Made by a program: the position numbers and the translations under genes. A stretch of DNA of 11,080 bases from an uncultured Pseudomonadota bacterium (GTDB taxonomy: Bacteria > Bdellovibrionota_B > Oligoflexia > Oligoflexales > CAILAO01): positions 1 to 11,080 of the forward strand of contig CAILAO010000882.1 of NCBI GenBank assembly GCA_903832105.1, given 5' to 3'. The notes beneath the pieces are model-generated. The model saw only the letters and a program-made list of their open reading frames with translations. It was not told where the DNA came from and made no database searches. Shown here one piece after another: positions 1-7,312 of the stretch. Each line of letters opens with the position of its first letter. Positions within the stretch are counted from its first letter, which is position 1.

Positions 1-4
1 CCCC

Positions 5-32
5 GGCCGGATCACGGTTTACTGAACCGGCC
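5..32. repeat. G+C-rich inverted repeat
   Basis: GGCCGG (5-10) is the exact reverse complement of CCGGCC (27-32), with 16 bases between. A competing smaller stem (GGTT 16-19 with AACC 25-28) lies inside. No T-run follows on the + strand, and on the - strand the window ends, so it cannot be called a terminator. It lies downstream of the peptidase gene and could serve that gene or one outside the window. Confidence 0.3.
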
Positions 33-77
33 TCGCCTGATTCTCAACCCACAATTTCAATCTTGACGGGGTACTAG

Positions 78-100
78 TAGCTGAACGGATTTTTCAGCTA
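78..100 (-). other. Perfect stem-loop at the end of the peptidase gene
   Basis: TAGCTGAA (78-85) and TTCAGCTA (93-100) form a perfect 8-bp stem with a 7-base loop. The stem includes the TAG stop codon of the C25 peptidase gene (98-100, minus strand). No U-tract follows on the minus strand, so this is not a canonical intrinsic terminator. It may mark or protect the 3' end of the mRNA (inference). Confidence 0.45.
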
Positions 101-1960
101 TTTCCATTTCAATTCCAAACTAGGATCTCCAAAGAAATTGGAGACCCAGTATACCCAGCGGATTTCTTGCGCCGAGGCGAGCCCCACAAAAGCTTCTTTG
201 GATTTTTGGTGCGCGACACCAAGTTTGGAGAGGTTCTGAGTCATGATATTGTCAATGAACTTCCGATGAAGCATTTGCGAAGCACCAGGCGTTTTTGTGC
301 TTGCTGGCGTGGGATCCTCTGGAGCCAAGCCGTAGGCCGTGTTGGCAATGGCGCCCGCGGCACCACGTTCTTGACGAATCATTGTTTCAATGAAGCAATC
401 ATGCGCCGTGAAATCACCTGGGAAGCATCCTTGCGTATAATAGAAAAAGGGACTCGCACTGGTCCACTGGGGGGGATCCCAGTCAGAATTAAGCCGCATA
501 TTGAAAGTCGTGTTGGAGTGCCCCAAATGGTTTATCATGCTGAACTGACTGCTGTTAATTTTTCTCAACGCGTCGAATCCCCACCACTGTTCGCCTTCTT
601 TATCGTATAGTTTTTCGATGTTCCAGTCGTCACGGTAACCGTTGGTTTGAAAGCCGTGATCTGTGCAAACGCCAATCAATTGATCCATATAGACACCGCC
701 AGTCAGAGAAAGCTCGCTGAATAACTCCTCTCCCAAGAGATAAACTTGCTTGTTGAAGGTGTTTTCGTATGCCTGGATAGTTTTTCGGATCATGTTTTGC
801 ATTTCGCTCGTCGTTTCGACCGGCATCCGTCCCACAGCCACTTCCGACAAAAGATCGACGTCGCCGCCTCCTTCGCCGTCATTAGGTTCGCCAAATCTAC
901 CATTGCCGTTATGATCGAACGTCCCATCCAAATTTGCGTAATAAACATCCGCTGGAATATTATGTTCAATCCACTCCCAGTGACCATTGGTATAGGCGCG
1001 TACTTTCGACCAAAGCCTTATGACTGGGATCATGTTGCCAGCGCCAGACTCATCGGCATCACCCAAAAGTAGCACAAACCTGATGCCAGATTTTTGATAT
1101 TCGCTTCGTATATAATTTCGTATTTTTTCGACAAGATTCACCCCATTACCCGTTTTTTGAATATCCGATGTGCTAACGGTCCGTGAGCTAAATCCCCTCT
1201 TTTGCAACGCTGCGCGAAGCGCAGAAATATCACTCTCTCCTGAAAAATTGATCAAGACATCTGTGCTGATAACGAGATAATCGTAATCATTCTTTTTTGG
1301 CATCATCAATGGGTACTGATTGATCACTGAAGCGTTATCCACAAAATCTTTTAAATCTTTAGCTTGATGTGGACGAAAAGCAACCCTTTGCATCGAGATG
1401 TTTTGACGGGAAAAATACACCTTGACAATGCCCTTTTGAGCCCATTCGATTTGATGCGCATCGCGGTTCTCCGAAACAGGAAACACGTCAACAATCACGA
1501 TAGGAACATGATGAAGAATTTGTACATTTGCTTGAACTGCCTTCGCTGGATATCGCGAACCTCCATAGGGCAGGTTTTTGTCGTCATCGCCGGTTTTCCC
1601 CGAGCCTGTCCGCGGCCAAGAGATTGGAAGTTGGCTGTCCGAGCGGCCGATTTCGCCTTCCATCGCTGCTGCGGACTCAACATAGAACTCCACCCTTTCA
1701 AATTGTGCCTGCTCCGGTAGTGCCACCTTGAAAGTAGCAACCGGAATTGACGGCAGTCCGGCATCAATCGAATTCATCAGACCTTCCATGCCGATCTGTT
1801 GCCGACCATCCGCGCCCATTTGGAAGATCGGCTTTGGAAAGTTCACATCAATCGAAAAATGATCGTCCGCAACTTCCCATTGTGTTTGCATTGCGGCAAA
1901 AGCAATCGCTGTCGACAAATACACTCCCGCGCACAATCCAACCCCAAAAAGTTTCTTCAT
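98..1960 (-). CDS. Secreted C25-family (gingipain-like) cysteine peptidase
   Basis: The predicted product is a 620-residue exported protease of the caspase-like C25 fold. Residues 1-23 form a Sec signal peptide: MKK, then a hydrophobic stretch ending AIAFA, the likely cleavage site. Residues about 55-190 resemble the beta-rich N-terminal propeptide region of C25 proteins. The catalytic domain follows: LLLGDADE (about 297), a possible calcium-binding stretch DVYYANLDG...DHNGNG (about 338-355), AVGRMPV (about 375), the catalytic His in NHLGHSN (H481) and the catalytic Cys in TQGCFPGDF (C512). It ends at GDPSLEL, where the C25 domain usually ends, so no type IX sorting domain or other C-terminal anchor is present. 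The ATG at 1960 is chosen because AGGGG lies 5 nt upstream and the signal peptide starts there. A longer in-frame GTG start at 2029 falls inside the probable promoter spacer. Substrate and role are unknown; autoactivation by propeptide cleavage is inferred from the family. The gene is monocistronic as far as can be seen. Confidence 0.85.
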   Translation of the reverse strand: MKKLFGVGLCAGVYLSTAIAFAAMQTQWEVADDHFSIDVNFPKPIFQMGADGRQQIGMEGLMNSIDAGLPSIPVATFKVALPEQAQFERVEFYVESAAAMEGEIGRSDSQLPISWPRTGSGKTGDDDKNLPYGGSRYPAKAVQANVQILHHVPIVIVDVFPVSENRDAHQIEWAQKGIVKVYFSRQNISMQRVAFRPHQAKDLKDFVDNASVINQYPLMMPKKNDYDYLVISTDVLINFSGESDISALRAALQKRGFSSRTVSTSDIQKTGNGVNLVEKIRNYIRSEYQKSGIRFVLLLGDADESGAGNMIPVIRLWSKVRAYTNGHWEWIEHNIPADVYYANLDGTFDHNGNGRFGEPNDGEGGGDVDLLSEVAVGRMPVETTSEMQNMIRKTIQAYENTFNKQVYLLGEELFSELSLTGGVYMDQLIGVCTDHGFQTNGYRDDWNIEKLYDKEGEQWWGFDALRKINSSQFSMINHLGHSNTTFNMRLNSDWDPPQWTSASPFFYYTQGCFPGDFTAHDCFIETMIRQERGAAGAIANTAYGLAPEDPTPASTKTPGASQMLHRKFIDNIMTQNLSKLGVAHQKSKEAFVGLASAQEIRWVYWVSNFFGDPSLELKWK

Positions 1961-2013
1961 TCCTGCCCCTTTATTGGTTTTGCTAGGTTTTTTTGATATC
2001 GGCCCACTATTCA

Positions 2014-2042
2014 ATTTTACCGGCGTCACCGCACAAATTCAA
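2014..2042 (-). promoter_or_regulatory. Probable sigma70-type promoter of the C25 peptidase gene
   Basis: On the minus strand, TTGAAT (2037-2042) and TAAAAT (2014-2019) are separated by 17 bp, matching the sigma70 consensus in 4 of 6 and 5 of 6 positions. Transcription would start near 2007, leaving a leader of roughly 45 nt before the ATG at 1960. The GTG at 2029 lies in the spacer and would not be transcribed. Confidence 0.5.
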
Positions 2043-2046
2043 GCCT

Positions 2047-2056
2047 GGTATATACC
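2047..2056. repeat. Short palindrome upstream of the peptidase promoter
   Basis: GGTATATACC is a perfect 10-bp palindrome lying 4 bp upstream of the probable -35 box of the C25 peptidase gene, in the divergent intergenic region. The position suits an operator half-turn site, but a 10-bp A/T-centred palindrome can also arise by chance and no second copy is seen. Confidence 0.2.
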
Positions 2057-2148
2057 CTGAAATCCTGACTTCCTGCATGCTGCGTCCTGAAGGCCGGGAT
2101 TGGAGCCAACTAAAATGCGTTTACTCTGTCTCCCGCGCAGCATCACCT

Positions 2149-2176
2149 TTGCTTTGCATTCAAAAAGATATATCAT
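2149..2176 (+). promoter_or_regulatory. Possible promoter of the VC0807-like gene
   Basis: TTGCTT (2149-2154) and TATCAT (2171-2176) are 16 bp apart on the + strand, upstream of the ATG at 2212. The match to sigma70 is moderate. It is the best candidate seen in the region between the two divergent genes. Confidence 0.3.
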
Positions 2177-2211
2177 GACCCGTCACAAACCCTAGATTAT
2201 GGGAGTCTCTT

Positions 2212-2979
2212 ATGACGTTGTCGGAAGAACAGATCGCTAAGAAGTGGGCTCAAGAAAATGATCAATCACCGTGGAATCTCGTTCTAAATATCCTAATTAA
2301 CATCGCCATCCCTTCACAGATTTTGAGTAAGATGAGCAGCGAGGATCGACTTGGACCTCTGTTAAGTCTTGTGGTCGCGCTCTGTATCCCCCTTCTTTAC
2401 TTTCTGTTCGATTGGGTAAAAAAAGGAAAAACCAATCTTATTGCGGCTCTTGGTTTTGTCAATACCCTTCTGACCGGAGGGCTCGGGGTTTTGAACGCCC
2501 TCCAAATCGTGCGCGTCGAGATTATTTGGTTTGCGGTGAAAGAGGCTATTTTCCCTGGATTGATAGGAATCGCAGTCATCGCATCGCTTAAGACGAAGAA
2601 ACCGCTTGTCCATGCGTTTCTTTACAATGAAAAAATCATTCACGTTGAAAAGGTTAAAGCTGCGCTCTTAGAGAAGGGCACAACAGCACGCTTTGAAGCA
2701 TTACTGATCCAAAGCACATTTATAGTTGCGGCATCGTTTTTCCTGAGTTCTTTTTTAAACTTCATGCTTGCGATAATCGTCCTAAAAAGTTCGCCCGGTA
2801 GCGCTGAATTTAACCAAGAGTTGAGTTATATGCTTTGGCTTAGTTGGCCGGTGATTGTCGTACCCTCGATGATCGTCCTTGTTGGCGCGCTCTGGAGGCT
2901 TATAACAGGCATCAAGGCCTTAACAGGCCTCGATTTTGAAAGTGTTATGAAGGGCGCTCAAAAAGAAAGTAGCACATGA
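2212..2979 (+). CDS. VC0807-like integral membrane protein of unknown function
   Basis: This is a 255-residue protein with about six hydrophobic spans (roughly 22-37, 48-66, 74-97, 105-125, 163-190, 208-232). It has a polar loop of about 35 residues between spans 4 and 5 and a short polar C-terminus. The first half follows the pattern I associate with the VC0807 family: WNLVLNILINIAIP near the N-terminus, GP at the start of span 2, LTGGLG in span 3, then VKEAIFPGLIGIAVIASL in span 4. The family has no established biochemical role that I can name, so function is left open. The ATG is preceded by GGGAG at a suitable distance (2200-2204). The last 22 bp overlap the end of sppA, which is convergent, so the two genes do not form an operon. 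Family assignment is by recall of motifs, not by a search. Confidence 0.7.
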   Translation: MTLSEEQIAKKWAQENDQSPWNLVLNILINIAIPSQILSKMSSEDRLGPLLSLVVALCIPLLYFLFDWVKKGKTNLIAALGFVNTLLTGGLGVLNALQIVRVEIIWFAVKEAIFPGLIGIAVIASLKTKKPLVHAFLYNEKIIHVEKVKAALLEKGTTARFEALLIQSTFIVAASFFLSSFLNFMLAIIVLKSSPGSAEFNQELSYMLWLSWPVIVVPSMIVLVGALWRLITGIKALTGLDFESVMKGAQKESST

Positions 2980-4862
2980 TCCGGCCAGAGAGCCGCGTAA
3001 GGTTCGTTTGAAAGAATACGCTGCCATCGAACCACTTTTCTAATTAACCATTCTTGAATATTTTCATGATCAAGGCGAACTCCCCGCCGAAGTAAAGATT
3101 TCCCGCCCGAACCTATTATGGATGGCGTCGCAAATGAATTTGTATAGTGAGAGAGCAGCCCCTTCAATGGGATCGAGAAGGCAAAATCGAGGGGAAACTT
3201 CTCCTCCGGGTAGCGCATGACTGGATAAAGTTTGTTTACGTCAAGACCCGCAAGCGATTTGGCCGCTTGAAACGAATCCCATAGTCCGCCAAGTTCATCA
3301 ACCAGACCTAACTTCTTGGCTTGAAGGGCGGTATAGACACGGCCTTCTGCAAGTTTCTCGACGGCCTCGATTGGAATGTTGCGTCCCTCAGAAACTTTTT
3401 TCACAAAAACACGATAGACCTCATCCATCGAATGTTCTAGAAGCGTCAGATCGTTGGAAGTGGATTTTTCACCTAGGTTTAGGAACTTCTTTCGGGCACT
3501 TTGCGTTATCATGTGAAAACTAACACCATATTTTTTTTCGCAGGCTTCGCAGTGTAGATTCATACCGATGACACCTATAGAACCTACTAGTGACGCCGGT
3601 TCCGCAACAATGCGAGAGGCAGGTGCGGCGATATAGTATCCGCCCGAGGCGGCCATTTCCCCCACGGATACGACGACCGGTTTCGTCGCGGCGAGTTTTC
3701 GGACCTCTTCCCAAATCAGATCGCTGGCGACGGCAGATCCTCCAGGACTTGAAATACGGAGGACCACAGCTTTGACTTTATCTTCGTCTTTCGCCCATGA
3801 GATTTCATCTGCTAGACGTAGCGGCGTCACGTCATCTTCCTCGCTACGGCCGGGGTTTTGGGCGCCCGACGACATCACGATTTCCCCGAATGCTTCGATG
3901 AGAGCAAGACTCTGATCTTGAGAACCCTGCTCTTCAATAGAACTCTTTATGATTCCTAACTCTTCTTCATAGTCTTCTACAGCGACTTTAGTTTCGGAGG
4001 AAGTTTGCTGAAGGAGTATCTCTTCGCTGTCTTCAACATAACACAGAGTATCGACCATGCGTTCTTTTAATGCGTCTTCTGATGTAAAAATCCCTTGTTC
4101 AAACCATTTACGGACCTTTTCTTTGGGGGCTTTGCGGGTCTCGACAACAGAATCTACAATGTAGGAGCGGAGACTCGCTTCCATGGTCGTATACATTTCA
4201 AGGGTTTCAGGGCTGGGGGCATTTCTAATCAGAGGTTCGAAAGCTGATTTGAATTTTCCCTGCCGAACGACTTCAACATCGATTCCAAGATCGCGGAGGG
4301 CTTTTCCAAAATAAACCAACTGAAATGCCGGTCCAGGCATCATGAAGCCGCCTGTTGGGGCGTGAGAGATACTATTGGCGACCGAAGCAAGAAAGTAACT
4401 AAGATTATCGCCGGACGAGAGAAAGATGTGAATTGGTTTTTCGCTCTCCTGAAAAGTCTGAAAAATCTGCCGGAGTTCGGCAAATTCCGACCAGCTACCA
4501 TTAAGATCATGCAGATTAACATGAAGACCTTTTACCCGATCATCGCTCGCGGCACGGCGGAGAGTGGCACGCAAGTTCGGAAGATAGATACTCGGCTTTT
4601 CTCCGAGGAGTCTCTGTAAAAGTAGCTCATACATCGCTGGCTCATTTTCTGCAATTGATCCGTCGAACGTGAGAGTCAAAATAAAGGGACCCGTGCCAAT
4701 TTCTGGCTTTGGTGTCAATTTGGAAGTCGTCGCGACCGAAATAACTATGATTGAGAGGGTTAAAATAAAGCCGACGACAATAAAGTAACCTCTAATCAAA
4801 AACCAAATCGCGTGAAAAAATTTTTTAAAAATTGAAAGAACTTTGTTTGCATTTTCAGACAT
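2958..4862 (-). CDS. sppA: Signal peptide peptidase SppA, 67K type
   Basis: This membrane-bound serine protease degrades leftover signal peptides after their release from exported proteins. Numbered from the ATG at 4862 (634 residues), it has one N-terminal transmembrane anchor (about 19-44) and then two tandem peptidase S49 domains, as in the roughly 618-residue E. coli enzyme. The first domain supplies the general base Lys in QGKFKSAFEP (K205). The second supplies the nucleophile Ser in GEMAASGGYY (S406), preceded by RISSPGGS (about 369-376) and followed by SLVGSIGVIG. This Ser/Lys dyad split between domains is diagnostic. GTG at 4871 is a possible alternative start three codons earlier. 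I prefer the ATG because AGGTG (4869-4873), 6 nt upstream, acts well as a ribosome binding site and includes that GTG. That site lies 2 nt after the deoC stop codon, so deoC and sppA are probably co-transcribed and may be translationally coupled. The 3' end overlaps the convergent VC0807-like gene by 22 bp. Confidence 0.93.
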   Translation of the reverse strand: MSENANKVLSIFKKFFHAIWFLIRGYFIVVGFILTLSIIVISVATTSKLTPKPEIGTGPFILTLTFDGSIAENEPAMYELLLQRLLGEKPSIYLPNLRATLRRAASDDRVKGLHVNLHDLNGSWSEFAELRQIFQTFQESEKPIHIFLSSGDNLSYFLASVANSISHAPTGGFMMPGPAFQLVYFGKALRDLGIDVEVVRQGKFKSAFEPLIRNAPSPETLEMYTTMEASLRSYIVDSVVETRKAPKEKVRKWFEQGIFTSEDALKERMVDTLCYVEDSEEILLQQTSSETKVAVEDYEEELGIIKSSIEEQGSQDQSLALIEAFGEIVMSSGAQNPGRSEEDDVTPLRLADEISWAKDEDKVKAVVLRISSPGGSAVASDLIWEEVRKLAATKPVVVSVGEMAASGGYYIAAPASRIVAEPASLVGSIGVIGMNLHCEACEKKYGVSFHMITQSARKKFLNLGEKSTSNDLTLLEHSMDEVYRVFVKKVSEGRNIPIEAVEKLAEGRVYTALQAKKLGLVDELGGLWDSFQAAKSLAGLDVNKLYPVMRYPEEKFPLDFAFSIPLKGLLSHYTNSFATPSIIGSGGKSLLRRGVRLDHENIQEWLIRKVVRWQRILSNEPYAALWPDHVLLSF

Positions 4863-4875
4863 AAATAACACCTAA

Positions 4876-5595
4876 CTATAGTGGCGCAAAATTACTTGGG
4901 GGAGATCTTTTTTCCAAAAAATCTTTTAAAATACTTACAGAGCCTGATGATCCAATCCTCGAAGCTCCAGCCTCAATCATAAGGTTAGCGATGTCGAGAG
5001 ATTTAATACCACCAGATGCTTTAATCTTGGTTGAGACTTTGGGAGATAATTCAGAGAGAGCCTCCTTCATAAAAAGGATGTCGTCTTCCGAAGCACCGCG
5101 AGACGTAAAGCCAGAGGATGTCTTCACAAACGAGGCCCCCTCGATAGCGCTCCATCTTGTGAGGGTTTTTATTTGTGTTTTATTGAGATACGCAGTTTCG
5201 ATAATGACCTTGACGGCGGCATTCTGTGCGGCTTTAACGACTCTTGAAATGTCCTCCCTGGTTCTTTTCTCACTGTCCGAGAGAAAGAATCCGATATTGG
5301 CGACCATATCGATTTCTTTAGCGCCGTGATCGACAGCCCACTTTGTTTCGTCGACTTTGACGTCAGTCGACATCGCTCCTAACGGGAAGCCAATGACGCA
5401 GACCGGGACCGGAACGGAAGATTCAAGCTCTCGAACGACTACGGGAAGATGGCAGGTATTAATACATACGCCAAAAAAACCATAGGTCTTGGCCTCTTCA
5501 CACAGCTTTACAATTTCCGCCTCCGTGGCGTTGGCTTTCAACAATGTGTGATCAAAGTACTTCGCAAAACTCACGGCGTATTTCGATGTACTCAT
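4876..5595 (-). CDS. deoC: Deoxyribose-phosphate aldolase
   Basis: This cytoplasmic class I aldolase cleaves 2-deoxy-D-ribose 5-phosphate to glyceraldehyde 3-phosphate and acetaldehyde in deoxynucleoside catabolism. The 239-residue protein has the full DeoC TIM barrel: FDHTLLK (14-20), FGVCIN (41-46), VIGFPLGA (67-74), EIDMV with the catalytic Asp (D96), IIETAYL (131-137), the Schiff-base Lys in FVKTSSGF (K158), the second active-site Lys in IKASGGI (K192), and IGSSG (214-218), which would hold the phosphate. The length is normal. The ATG at 5595 has GGGAG 9 nt upstream (5605-5609). A longer frame could begin at an ATG at 5640, but that codon lies inside the probable -10 box, so the extra 15 residues are not expected. 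deoC is the first gene of a likely deoC-sppA unit. No other deoxynucleoside catabolism gene (deoA, deoB, deoD) is in the window. Confidence 0.95.
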   Translation of the reverse strand: MSTSKYAVSFAKYFDHTLLKANATEAEIVKLCEEAKTYGFFGVCINTCHLPVVVRELESSVPVPVCVIGFPLGAMSTDVKVDETKWAVDHGAKEIDMVANIGFFLSDSEKRTREDISRVVKAAQNAAVKVIIETAYLNKTQIKTLTRWSAIEGASFVKTSSGFTSRGASEDDILFMKEALSELSPKVSTKIKASGGIKSLDIANLMIEAGASRIGSSGSVSILKDFLEKRSPPSNFAPL

Positions 5596-5635
5596 AATGG
5601 TGGTCTCCCTAATAATCGTAAGAGTGAATAGTGCT

Positions 5636-5663
5636 ATCATACCACTAAGTTTGGCATTTTCAA
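5636..5663 (-). promoter_or_regulatory. Strong sigma70-type promoter of deoC-sppA
   Basis: On the minus strand, TTGAAA (5658-5663) and TATGAT (5636-5641) are 16 bp apart, each matching consensus at 5 of 6 positions. A TGG just before the -10 gives an extended -10 element (TGnTATGAT). Transcription would begin near 5629, giving a leader of about 35 nt. It sits just downstream of the glycosyltransferase stop, so deoC-sppA need not depend on read-through. Confidence 0.6.
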
Positions 5664-5679
5664 TGAATCACTTTAATCA

Positions 5680-6627
5680 TTAAAACGATGTGGCCTTTTT
5701 AAGGCGGCCTACGAGCTTTTCCCTATGTTTAAGAGGCAGTACAAGACAGCTCAATGCAAGCATGAGAAGGGGGATGGCTTTGGGCAGAAGAAACCGCCAA
5801 ATGCTTTTACAAACAAGGCGGAAGGCTTTTGATGGTTCTGCAACCAAATTGGCGACGGCCTCGGACTTTAGAGCTTGTGCCTCAACAGAACGAATTAAAA
5901 AGGCCGGTAAAGCTTCTTTTTTCATCTCCTGAACCATCATGTTTAAACCCTCAATGAAAAGGTTTTGAACATGGCTGAGGTTTTTATCGTGCCAGTAATA
6001 GTATGTGAGGGGAAGAGCGATGCGGATGACCTTGCCTTGAAGAGCGAGTTTAATAAATAGATGGTAATCGTCGACACCTCGAAGCTGTGGGTTGAGCTTT
6101 CCAAGCCTGAGAACGAGATCTCGCGGCATGAGGGCGCTCGACTGCGTGACTTTGCATCGGTAAAGAACGGATTGGCTGAGAGGTTGAGAAGTGAGATCCT
6201 CATTTCGTAGGATGAGCCTTGGGAACTCTTTTGGAAGCTCAGTCGTCCGCATGACGCTTCGATCAGTGTGGATGAGCGCGGCATCAGGAAAACGTCTAAA
6301 TGCATTGATCTGAAACTCTAACTTCTCTGGCGCCCAATAATCATCATGATCGCAAAGAGCAATATAGGTACCTTGAGCGGCATCAATTCCGACGTTGCGG
6401 CTGCGAGCTGGATTTCCTTCCGGAGTTTTTTCGAGCAGTTTATACTTAGGGTTGCTGTTACAGAGAGCTCTTAAAAACTGCGGTGTCCCATCAGACGAAC
6501 CGTCATCTACAAAGATACACTCCCAGTCTTTAAATGTTTGGCGCTCAAGCATCGCGATTTGGTTTTGGATAAACTTCATCGAATTATAGGTGCCAGTAAC
6601 GACAGAGACTGTAATGGGTGACGTCAT
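5680..6627 (-). CDS. Family 2 glycosyltransferase
   Basis: This 315-residue GT-A-fold enzyme would transfer a sugar from a nucleotide-sugar donor, probably during assembly of a surface polysaccharide or lipopolysaccharide. The N-terminus starts at once with the family strand VSVVTGTYN (7-15). Then come FVDDGSSDGT with the donor-binding Asp pair (D41, D42), ARSRNVGIDAAQG (74-86), the metal-binding DxD in CDHDDYW (D93-x-D95), and GVDDYHLFIKLA (184-195) with the likely catalytic base Asp. YYYWHDKNLS (209-218) corresponds to the usual end of the catalytic domain. A hydrophobic segment at about 281-298, flanked by Lys and Arg, could attach the C-terminus to the inner membrane. Donor and acceptor cannot be told. 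The ATG lies 3 bp after the methyltransferase stop codon, and the stop (TAG) contributes to the weak AGG ribosome binding site, so translation is probably coupled. Confidence 0.9.
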   Translation of the reverse strand: MTSPITVSVVTGTYNSMKFIQNQIAMLERQTFKDWECIFVDDGSSDGTPQFLRALCNSNPKYKLLEKTPEGNPARSRNVGIDAAQGTYIALCDHDDYWAPEKLEFQINAFRRFPDAALIHTDRSVMRTTELPKEFPRLILRNEDLTSQPLSQSVLYRCKVTQSSALMPRDLVLRLGKLNPQLRGVDDYHLFIKLALQGKVIRIALPLTYYYWHDKNLSHVQNLFIEGLNMMVQEMKKEALPAFLIRSVEAQALKSEAVANLVAEPSKAFRLVCKSIWRFLLPKAIPLLMLALSCLVLPLKHREKLVGRLKKATSF

Positions 6628-6630
6628 TGC

Positions 6631-7284
6631 CTAAAGCCTGTTGTTTGATCGGGGATGAGCAACACAAGCATACTGCATGTGCTTCGTATCGCCAAATAGT
6701 CCGAATGTTAAAAAGTTGAAGACGCCGAAGAATGGGAAACACGTTGGATTTATGCCCAGAATCAAAGAAACATTGTACCCCTCACCCTCAAACATGCGAA
6801 GGATGCTTTTCTTCGTGAAAAAGTGAAAATGGGTGTAATCCAAGATGCCATGGTCCTGATAACACCAGTCTTTTTTTACAAGAAAGTTAAAGACGTTTTT
6901 TATGTACCGTACATTGGGAAGAGACAGGGCGACATCGCCGTTTGTTGTCAAAATACGCTTCACTTGTTGAAGAATTTGAAATGGATCAATCAGGTGCTCT
7001 AGGACGTCGTTGAATATCACGCAGTCAAAAAAAGCCTCGGGGAGGGTTTCAACAATCGCAGAAAAATCCCCTGGTATAACTCGGTCCAGGACTTTACTGG
7101 CACATTCTGCGGCACCGGGGCTTAACTCTACCCCCCAAACCTCACGAGGATTTATAGCTTTAAGAGCTGCGCCAAATCGCCCTTCTCCGCATCCGACCTC
7201 AAGAACTCTTTTTGCATCAAGAGGTACGAATCGAAGCATTTCGCTACGATCAGCAGCATAGTAATCGCGGGTCTTCTTTAACAT
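6631..7284 (-). CDS. Class I SAM-dependent methyltransferase (Methyltransf_23-like)
   Basis: The 217-residue protein is a Rossmann-fold methyltransferase. Motif I is VLEVGCGEGRFG (27-38), binding S-adenosylmethionine. The acidic residue after strand 2 is Glu53 in GVELS. FNDVLEHL (91-98) is the motif at strand 4, and ALSLPNVRY (119-127) fits strand 5. The stretch DYTHFHFFTKKSI (149-161) is typical of the Methyltransf_23-type enzymes often encoded in polysaccharide clusters, so a sugar or lipid-linked acceptor is more likely than a quinone, but this is inference. The C-terminal region at about 180-197 is rich in Phe and hydrophobic, suggesting loose membrane contact. The ATG has GGTGA 5 nt upstream. 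It is the first gene of a two-gene unit with the glycosyltransferase, read from the promoter at 7313-7340. Confidence 0.9.
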   Translation of the reverse strand: MLKKTRDYYAADRSEMLRFVPLDAKRVLEVGCGEGRFGAALKAINPREVWGVELSPGAAECASKVLDRVIPGDFSAIVETLPEAFFDCVIFNDVLEHLIDPFQILQQVKRILTTNGDVALSLPNVRYIKNVFNFLVKKDWCYQDHGILDYTHFHFFTKKSILRMFEGEGYNVSLILGINPTCFPFFGVFNFLTFGLFGDTKHMQYACVAHPRSNNRL

Positions 7285-7312
7285 GTTTCACCACTCAAAA
7301 AGATTGGTGTTT

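Noticed and set aside
167..610. Open frame of 147 codons on the plus strand within the C25 peptidase gene
   Set aside because: It is antisense to the catalytic domain including the His and Cys motifs, and its translation shows no domain.
5943..6305. Open frame of 120 codons overlapping the glycosyltransferase gene
   Set aside because: It is in another frame of a gene with clear GT2 motifs and has no sensible protein features.
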